A stretch of DNA of 64,000 nucleotides, taken from the NCBI RefSeq assembly GCF_900114605.1, contig NZ_FOTP01000002.1:62001-126000 (forward strand). The letters are read 5' to 3'. The position numbers and the translations under genes were made by a program. A model generated the notes under the pieces. That model was not told the origin of the DNA. It saw only the letters and a list, made by a program, of their open reading frames with translations, and searched no databases. Below, in pieces: positions 58,455 through 64,000 of the stretch; the stretch's first letter is position 1; each line of letters starts with the position of its first letter. The stretch is from Bradyrhizobium sp. NFR13. GTDB taxonomy: Bacteria; Pseudomonadota; Alphaproteobacteria; Rhizobiales; Xanthobacteraceae.

Positions 58455-58457
58455 GAC

Positions 58458-59189
58458 ATGTCCGTTTTCAGGTCGATCGTTTTCTCGGCAGTACTGGCTG
58501 GCGCGATCACTGGTGCTGCGATCACCGGCGCCCAGATGGTCGGCACCATTCCGCTGATCCAGAAAAGCGAAGTCTATGAGCGAAAGGCCGAGGCTCCGGC
58601 GCCTGCGCCGACGGCTGCCGCACAGCCAGCGCAGACGCACGACCATGGCGCCGCCGCCAGCCCCGCCCATAGCCATGAGGCCGAGTGGGAGCCTGCCGAG
58701 GGCTTGCAGCGTAATGCCTTCACCACCGGCGCCAATATCCTGACTGCCATCGGCTTCGCTTTGCTGCTGGCCGGCATCTTCGCGCTGCGTGGCCGGGTCG
58801 TGAGCTGGCGGGAAGGACTGTTCTGGGGTCTCGGCGGTTTCGTCGTCTTCACGGCGGCGCCTGGCCTCGGCCTGCCGCCGGAGCTGCCTGGCATGCCTGT
58901 CGCCGACCTCACGCTGCGCCAGACCTGGTGGATCGGTACTGCCTGCGCCACTGCGGCGGGGCTCGGCCTGCTGGTCTTCCGCAAGGCCTCATGGGCCGCC
59001 ATTCTCGGCCTTGGCCTGATCGTCCTGCCGCACCTGATCGGCGCACCGCTGGCGCCGGCTGGCCATACGGATGTCCCCGAGGCACTGTCGCACAGTTTCG
59101 TCGTTGCGGCGGTCCTGACCAGCCTGCTGTTCTGGGCACTGCTCGGCGTCCTCACCAGCATCGCCTTCCGGCGCATCTCGCGGACCTAA
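58458..59189 (+). CDS. cbtA: CbtA-type cobalt transporter subunit
   Basis: This 243-residue membrane protein has about six helices. After the first helix comes a periplasmic-type loop of about 50 residues with Ala/Pro repeats and several histidines (THDHGAAASPAHSHEAEWEP), then WREGLFWGLGGFVVFTAAPG and GLPPELPGMPVADLTLRQTW, typical of CbtA. Members are predicted cobalt transporters and are often under a cobalamin riboswitch; none is visible upstream here. Confidence 0.9.
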   Translation: MSVFRSIVFSAVLAGAITGAAITGAQMVGTIPLIQKSEVYERKAEAPAPAPTAAAQPAQTHDHGAAASPAHSHEAEWEPAEGLQRNAFTTGANILTAIGFALLLAGIFALRGRVVSWREGLFWGLGGFVVFTAAPGLGLPPELPGMPVADLTLRQTWWIGTACATAAGLGLLVFRKASWAAILGLGLIVLPHLIGAPLAPAGHTDVPEALSHSFVVAAVLTSLLFWALLGVLTSIAFRRISRT

Positions 59190-59812
59190 AGCCCAAGTGC
59201 CTTGAGCGCCTCGGCGACCGATGTCGGCGAGGTGACGTGGACGGCCTGCAATCCGCAAGCGCGAGCGGCCTCGATATTGTCGGCAAGATCGTCGAAGAAC
59301 ACGATGCGGTCGGCGGGGATGCCGATTTCCGTGATGACGTGCTCATAGGATTTTGCATCGGGCTTGCGAAGCCCGATCGAGGACGACAGAAACACCGTGC
59401 GGAAGTGACTGAGCAGATCGGCATGGTGTTCCGAGAAATGCGTGACATGCGCGACATTGGTGTTTGAGAACGCGTAGAGCGGCCAGCGCTTCGAGGCATG
59501 CGCGAGGAGTTCGGCAATGCCCGGCATCTCCCCGACGAAGATCGCATTCCAGCCTTCGAGAAATTGTGCCGGCGTCAGATCGATACCGAGCGTGTCGTGC
59601 AGATGCGCAAAGAATGCGTCGTCGGAAATCTCGCCGCGCTCGTGTCGCATATAGACGTCGCCGCGCGCAAACCGGCTCACGATGTCGTCCGGTGTACACT
59701 GCGCGTAGTCCGACCAGACCTTCAGCACGCGCGTGAAATCGATATCCAGCACGACGCGGCCAAGATCAAACAGCAGGGCGTCTGCGGAATTTGGCGTAAG
59801 CGACATCGTCAT
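59186..59812 (-). CDS. HAD-superfamily hydrolase
   Basis: This 208-residue protein starts at MTMSLTPNSADALLFDLGRV. The nucleophile is the first Asp of LLFDLGRVVLDIDF, followed by motif II YAFSNTNVAHV, the Lys in RKPDAKSYEHV and motif IV FFDDLADNIEAAR. It fits the phosphoglycolate/epoxide-hydrolase-like IA subgroup with an alpha-helical cap. The substrate is unknown. It overlaps the cbtA stop on the opposite strand by four bases. Confidence 0.88.
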   Translation of the reverse strand: MTMSLTPNSADALLFDLGRVVLDIDFTRVLKVWSDYAQCTPDDIVSRFARGDVYMRHERGEISDDAFFAHLHDTLGIDLTPAQFLEGWNAIFVGEMPGIAELLAHASKRWPLYAFSNTNVAHVTHFSEHHADLLSHFRTVFLSSSIGLRKPDAKSYEHVITEIGIPADRIVFFDDLADNIEAARACGLQAVHVTSPTSVAEALKALGL

Positions 59813-59911
59813 CTGTATCTTTTGGCTCAACGATTGAACATGTGCGGCGCAGGTTAGCGGATGATGGCAGAAAATCCTTGCCTCCGCGTGACAAACCGTC
59901 CCGATATTTCT

Positions 59912-59925
59912 GTTGCCTAGGCAAC
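59912..59925. promoter_or_regulatory. Perfect 14-bp palindrome, candidate MarR operator
   Basis: GTTGCCTAGGCAAC is a perfect palindrome of the type bound by MarR-family dimers. It lies 132 bases beyond the 3' end of the MarR gene and about 75 bases before a GGGAGAG ribosome-like site and ATG at 60000 that has no credible gene behind it. It may also influence the HAD gene, which starts 100 bases to its left on the minus strand. Confidence 0.55.
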
Positions 59926-60056
59926 TAATTCGTGAGAGCCTTTCCAAAGAGGGCGCTACTTAGAGCAGTCAACTGCCGGGCCCTGCAGGGAGAGAAACGA
60001 TGGTGGACCGCTTGTGCGGGACAGCGATTGATGACGCGCGAGTAACGCGTGGTGGT

Positions 60057-60605
60057 CTAGCCGGTTACCGCGCCGAGATTGCCGTGAATGCGTCGCAGCA
60101 AGTCGATCAGCACTTCGCGTTCGCTTTCATTCAGACAGGACAGCAGCTTTCGCTCGCGTTCCAGGGCGGTCACAATGACGGCGTCATGGGTGATGCGCCC
60201 TTTCGCGGTCAGCGTAATCGAATGGGTGCGCGCGTCGTCAGGGTCGGCATTGATGGCGACCAGGCCGCGCTCTTCCAGCATGGCAAGCGTGCGGCTGACC
60301 GGTCCCTTGTCGAAGCCGATGACGTGGCAGATGCGCGAGGCGGGAATGCCGGGCTCGATCGCCAGCAGCGACATGATGCGCCACTCGGTGACATTCACGC
60401 CAAAGCGCTTCTGATAGAGCACGGTCGCGTTGCGCGAGAGCTTGTTCGCAATGAAGGTGATAAAGGCCGGCACATAGCGATCGAGATCGAGCAACTGCCC
60501 ACCTTTGGCAGCGGGCGCTCTCGCGGCGACAGTCCTGACATTGACCTTTGTCACTTTCGCCTTGGCGGGCTTTCGAACCGTTTTTCCCGATCCATTCTTG
60601 CTCAT
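60057..60605 (-). CDS. MarR-family transcriptional regulator
   Basis: This 182-residue protein starts MSKNGSGKTVRKPAKAKVTK, a basic N-terminal tail of about 40 residues. The winged HTH follows: NVTEWRIMSLLAIEPGIPAS, then HVIGFDKGPVSRTLAMLEER and the wing ADPDDARTHSITLTAKG. MarR proteins commonly sense aromatic acids or their CoA esters. It is divergent from the P450 gene with 113 bases between, so it is the likely regulator of that set. Confidence 0.88.
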   Translation of the reverse strand: MSKNGSGKTVRKPAKAKVTKVNVRTVAARAPAAKGGQLLDLDRYVPAFITFIANKLSRNATVLYQKRFGVNVTEWRIMSLLAIEPGIPASRICHVIGFDKGPVSRTLAMLEERGLVAINADPDDARTHSITLTAKGRITHDAVIVTALERERKLLSCLNESEREVLIDLLRRIHGNLGAVTG

Positions 60606-60718
60606 GCACCACGATCCTGCCTGCCAGCGTGACGTCGTCGAAATCGGCGAGATCACATGGTTCTGAGGAATAGAGATACGCAGCCACAATTGCCAACAAG
60701 AAAATATGGGAGATTCAC

Positions 60719-61987
60719 ATGGTCGCCACGGTCACGACGGCATCGCCCCACACCCCGCCGGTGCTGTCCTTCGGCGGAGCCTTGCCGAACGACGCATCGT
60801 CTCAGCCCGTCGTCCACCTCGACGTCGATCCCTTCGCCATGGACTTCTTCGCCGATCCTCACCCCACCCACGAGGTGCTGCGTGAAGCCGGGCCCGTGGT
60901 TTATCTCGACAAATGGAACGTCTACGCGGTCGCGCGCTATGCCGAAGTTCATGCAGTCCTGAACGATCCCGCGACGTTCTGCTCGAGCCGCGGCGTGGGT
61001 CTTAGCGACTTCGCCAGGGAGAAACCGTGGCGCCCGCCGAGCCTCATCCTCGAAGCCGATCCGCCGGCGCATACGCGTACGCGCGCCGTGCTGAATAAAG
61101 TGCTGTCGCCCGCGGTGATGAAGCAACTGCGTGACGGCTTCGCCGCGGCGGCCGACGCCAAGGTCGACGAACTGCTGGAGCGGCGCAGTTTCGATGCGGT
61201 CGCGGATCTCGCCGAAGCCTATCCACTCTCGGTGTTCCCCGATGCGATGGGCCTGCAGAAGGAGGGCCGCGAGAACCTGCTGCCTTATGCTGGTCTTGTC
61301 TTTAATGCCTTCGGTCCGCCGAACCAGCTGCGCCAGGACGCCATCGAACGCTCAGCGCCGCATCAGGCCTATGTCGCCGCGCAATGTCAGCGCGCCAATC
61401 TCGCGCCGGGCGGTTTCGGCGCCTGTATCCATGCGCGGGTCGACACCGGCGACATTACCGCCGACGAGGCACCGCTGCTGGTGCGCTCGTTGCTGTCGGC
61501 AGGACTGGACACGACGGTGAACGGTATCGGCGCTGCGGTCTATTGCCTGGCGCGCTACCCGGAGGAATTCGCGCGGCTGCGCAGCGACCTCTCGCTGGCG
61601 CGCAACGCCTTCGAGGAGGCCGTGCGCTTTGAGAGTCCGGTGCAGACCTTCTTCCGCACCACGACGCGAGATGTCGAAATCAGCGGTTGCCATGTCGGGG
61701 AGGGCGAGAAGGTGCTGATGTTCCTGGCTGCCGCCAACCGCGATCCGCGCCGCTGGGCCGATCCAGAGTGCTATGACATCACCCGCAAGACGTCCGGCCA
61801 TGTCGGCTTCGGCTCCGGCATCCATATGTGCGTCGGCCAGCTCGTGGCTCGGCTTGAGGGCGAGGTCATGCTGTCTGCGCTGGCGCGCAAGGTCGTGTCG
61901 ATCGAGATCACCGGCGACGTCAAGCGCCGTTTCAACAACACGCTGCGCGGGCTCGAAAGCCTGCCGGTCACCTTCACGCCTGCCTGA
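60719..61987 (+). CDS. cyp199A: Cytochrome P450, CYP199A type
   Basis: This 422-residue soluble P450 closely follows what I remember of CYP199A2 of Rhodopseudomonas palustris, which O-demethylates 4-methoxybenzoate: VVYLDKWNVYAVARYAEVHA, then SRGVGLSDF and PWRPPSLILEADPPAHTRTR. The I-helix oxygen motif is SAGLDTTVNGIG, the ExxR pair is in EEAVRFESP, and the heme ligand is Cys371 in FGSGIHMCVGQLVARLEGE. GGGAG precedes the ATG. It is followed at seven bases by its likely ferredoxin. Confidence 0.92.
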   Translation: MVATVTTASPHTPPVLSFGGALPNDASSQPVVHLDVDPFAMDFFADPHPTHEVLREAGPVVYLDKWNVYAVARYAEVHAVLNDPATFCSSRGVGLSDFAREKPWRPPSLILEADPPAHTRTRAVLNKVLSPAVMKQLRDGFAAAADAKVDELLERRSFDAVADLAEAYPLSVFPDAMGLQKEGRENLLPYAGLVFNAFGPPNQLRQDAIERSAPHQAYVAAQCQRANLAPGGFGACIHARVDTGDITADEAPLLVRSLLSAGLDTTVNGIGAAVYCLARYPEEFARLRSDLSLARNAFEEAVRFESPVQTFFRTTTRDVEISGCHVGEGEKVLMFLAAANRDPRRWADPECYDITRKTSGHVGFGSGIHMCVGQLVARLEGEVMLSALARKVVSIEITGDVKRRFNNTLRGLESLPVTFTPA

Positions 61988-61994
61988 GGATTCC

Positions 61995-62318
61995 ATGCCG
62001 AGCATTACGTTCATTCATCACGACGACCGTGCCGAGACAGTCAGCGCCAATGACGGCGATAGCGCCATGTATACGGCGCTGCTGCATGGCATCGACGGCA
62101 TCACGGGCGAATGCGGCGGAGGCGCGGTTTGCGCCACCTGCCACGTCTATGTCGACGACAGCTGGCTGGGCAAAGTTGGCACAGTCGGTGCCGACGAGGA
62201 TGAGTTGCTGGAGGGTGTCGCCAGCGAGCGGCTGCCGAACAGCCGGCTGTCGTGCCAGATCAAGATCACCGAGGCGCTCGATGGCCTCGTGCTCCGGCTG
62301 CCGGAGCGACAGGTGTAA
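61995..62318 (+). CDS. [2Fe-2S] ferredoxin, palustrisredoxin/putidaredoxin type
   Basis: This 107-residue ferredoxin has ligands Cys40, Cys46, Cys49 and Cys87 (GECGGGAVCATCHVY and RLSCQI), the adrenodoxin-type spacing. It should pass electrons from an NADH-dependent reductase to the adjacent P450. No reductase gene is in the window. The frame is open upstream inside the P450 gene, but the ATG at 61995 after GAGGATTCC gives the normal length. Confidence 0.94.
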   Translation: MPSITFIHHDDRAETVSANDGDSAMYTALLHGIDGITGECGGGAVCATCHVYVDDSWLGKVGTVGADEDELLEGVASERLPNSRLSCQIKITEALDGLVLRLPERQV

Positions 62319-62385
62319 CTCGCAAGCAAGACCGCGACCGGCAACGTCCGGACCCGCGCAATCAAGGTAGAGGGGAGAGACGACA

Positions 62386-63600
62386 ATGAAGGGCTTGAAG
62401 ACAGTTTTGGCTGCTGCGGCATCCTGCGTGATGGCGACGGCAGTCCAGGCGCAGGTGTCCGACGATGTGGTGCGGGTCGGTGTGCTCAACGACATTTCCG
62501 GCGTGTTCCAGGACACCAACGGCATGGGTTCGGTGGAAGCCGCGCGGATGGCGGCCGAGGATTTCAACGGCGGCGGCAAGAATATCAAAGTCGAGATCGT
62601 CTATGCCGACCATCAGAACAAAGCCGATGTCGGTTCCGCCATCGCGCGCAAATGGCTCGATGTCGAAAAGGTCGATGCCATCGTCGACGTGCCGAATTCA
62701 TCCGTGGGTCTCGCCATCAACAATATCGCCCGCAATACCAGGATGACCTTCCTGGCCTCGTCGACGGCGACCTCGGACCTCACCGGCAAGGACTGCTCGC
62801 CGAACACCATCCAGTGGGTCAACGACGCCTGGGCCACCGGCAACACCACCGCGGCGGCGATGATGCAGCGGGGCGGCGACGACTGGTACTTTCTCACGGT
62901 GAATTACGCGCTGGGGCAGGGCATCGAGGCCGAAGCCACCAATTACATCACGAAGAACGGCGGCAAGGTGCTGGGGTCATCGAAGCACCCGCTCGGCACC
63001 TCCGATTTCGCCTCGCTCTTGCTGCAGGCGCAGAGCTCGAAGGCCAAGGTGATCGGCCTGGCCAATGCCGGCGCCGATGCCATCAATGCGGTGAAGCAGG
63101 CCGGCGAGTTCGGCATGCAGGACGGCCCGCAGAAGCTGGTCGCGTTCCTGATCTTCATCAACGACGTTCACGGCATGGGCCTGAAGACCGCGCAGGGCCT
63201 GCTGCTGACGGAATCCTTCTACTGGGACATGGATGACGACACCCGCGCCTTCGCTAGGCGTTTCGCGGCGCGGCCGGGCATGAACGGCAAGATGCCGAGC
63301 GCCAACCAGGCGGGCGTCTACGCGTCCACGCTGGCCTATCTCAATGCGGTGGCGGCCAAGGGCAGCGACGATGCCAGTGTCGTCGTGCCGCAGATGAAGA
63401 CCTTCAAGGGCAAGGACAGACTGTTCGGTGACGTCACGATCCGCGCCGATGGACGCGTCATCCATCCGATCTACCTGTTCGAGATCAAGAAGCCCGCGGA
63501 CTCGAAGGGGCCGTACGATTATTACAAGCTGCTCTCGACCATCCCTGCCGAAAAGGCGTTCCGACCGATGGCTGAAGGCGGTTGCCCGATGATCAAATAG
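62386..63600 (+). CDS. Periplasmic substrate-binding protein, branched-chain amino acid/aromatic type
   Basis: This 404-residue protein has a signal peptide MKGLKTVLAAAASCVMATAV ending at QAQ, then the type I periplasmic binding fold with VVRVGVLNDISGVFQDTNGM and KIEVVYADHQNKAD-like sequence. It belongs to the LivK/Peripla_BP_6 family, many of whose members in Rhodopseudomonas bind aromatic acids. The P450 neighbourhood suggests a methoxy- or alkyl-benzoate-type ligand. No permease or ATPase genes are in the window. AGAGGGGAGAGACGACA precedes the ATG. Confidence 0.88.
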   Translation: MKGLKTVLAAAASCVMATAVQAQVSDDVVRVGVLNDISGVFQDTNGMGSVEAARMAAEDFNGGGKNIKVEIVYADHQNKADVGSAIARKWLDVEKVDAIVDVPNSSVGLAINNIARNTRMTFLASSTATSDLTGKDCSPNTIQWVNDAWATGNTTAAAMMQRGGDDWYFLTVNYALGQGIEAEATNYITKNGGKVLGSSKHPLGTSDFASLLLQAQSSKAKVIGLANAGADAINAVKQAGEFGMQDGPQKLVAFLIFINDVHGMGLKTAQGLLLTESFYWDMDDDTRAFARRFAARPGMNGKMPSANQAGVYASTLAYLNAVAAKGSDDASVVVPQMKTFKGKDRLFGDVTIRADGRVIHPIYLFEIKKPADSKGPYDYYKLLSTIPAEKAFRPMAEGGCPMIK

Positions 63601-63756
63601 CCTATTGCGCATCGATACCGGCAACATCAGCTGCGGGATTTGTCGGAACGGTAGGTAATCTATTGCTCCGCAGAAAATCATGCGGGCTATTTCAAACCTA
63701 AAAGGCTGTTCCACGTACCTAATCACATCGAAACCTTTTGATTTAAAGGATTTGGA

Positions 63757-63933
63757 ATGTCGATCGTGGTCGGATTGGTGATGGTGGTGCTGCTGCCCGC
63801 TGCGTGGTTGCTGGTCAAACGATATGAGCGTCATTTTAATGCGCAGATCGGCCCGTGGATTGTCAGCGAGATGAAGCCGCAGCGCAGTCGGCAACATCTC
63901 GCGCGCGAGCATCGCGATGACAGCGATCGCTGA
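63757..63933 (+). CDS. Small membrane-anchored hypothetical protein
   Basis: This 58-residue frame starts MSIVVGLVMVVLLPAAWLLV, one N-terminal transmembrane helix, followed by a basic, hydrophilic tail (KRYERHFNAQIGPWIVSEMK, ending REHRDDSDR). An AAGGA site lies six bases before the ATG. The family is unknown. It is separated from the binding-protein gene by 156 bases with no visible gene, and the last 67 bases of the window are non-coding as far as I can see. Confidence 0.6.
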   Translation: MSIVVGLVMVVLLPAAWLLVKRYERHFNAQIGPWIVSEMKPQRSRQHLAREHRDDSDR

Positions 63934-64000
63934 AATCCGCCCCTATTCAGGTTACTGCAAAACTTACAATGCGCGCGCGTAACTAAGTAGTGCGTATTAA

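Noticed and set aside
60000-60632. Plus-strand 210-codon frame with a good GGGAGAG site, antisense to marR
   Set aside because: After the first 19 codons it is a shadow of marR with no recognisable domain. The start signal is kept as a finding, but not as a gene.

Overview
The window is a gene-dense, GC-rich stretch of an alphaproteobacterial chromosome. It most resembles the Bradyrhizobium/Rhodopseudomonas/Tardiphaga/Afipia group (Nitrobacteraceae). The evidence is the gene order nuoA-N–birA–rnj–mce–proS–lolCD–dnaE, the rpsB–tsf–pyrH–frr–uppS–cdsA–dxr–rseP–bamA–lpxD–fabZ–lpxA–lpxI–lpxB run, LpxI in place of LpxH, a short ProS, RNase J, a DUF3551 secreted protein, a CYP199A-type P450 with its own [2Fe-2S] ferredoxin, and LexA boxes of the alphaproteobacterial form GTTC-N7-GTTC. 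The genus is inferred from gene content; no rRNA is present.

Layout. Positions 1-15771 hold a complete 14-subunit complex I operon in which an FkbM-type methyltransferase lies between nuoD and nuoE and a small membrane protein lies between nuoE and nuoF. It runs with overlapping or near-zero spacing into birA, rnj, mce and two small membrane proteins, ending at a bidirectional terminator near 19450. A candidate small RNA on the minus strand follows, then proS, lolC/E and lolD. Positions 23400-24420 hold a secreted DUF3551 protein, a 32-residue membrane microprotein behind two LexA boxes, and a small hairpin array; dnaE comes next. Positions 28109-39941 form a translation and cell-envelope run from rpsB to fabZ.

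This run is interrupted at 39971-42214 by four opposite-strand genes: two stand-alone LuxR-type HTH proteins, a beta-rich protein laid out like RhiA, and a Cys-containing protein of unknown function. A LexA box sits directly upstream of the first. The lipid A genes then resume (lpxA, lpxI, lpxB) and converge on gltA. Next come gltX and a divergent glnS, comEC, lexA, a GNAT acetyltransferase, an Orn/Lys/Arg decarboxylase, moeA, cbtB-cbtA and a HAD hydrolase. The window closes with a MarR regulator divergent from a P450–ferredoxin–periplasmic binding protein set that looks like an aromatic-acid uptake and demethylation module.

Three candidate SOS promoters (at 24000, 42250 and 53380) share the GTTC-N7-GTTC motif and similar AT-rich spacers. 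One belongs to lexA itself. The other two control genes with no obvious repair role: the membrane microprotein, which recalls the Caulobacter division inhibitor SidA, and the LuxR/RhiA-like island. These are the most promising parts of the window for something undescribed. All functional calls rest on reading motifs, without database searches.
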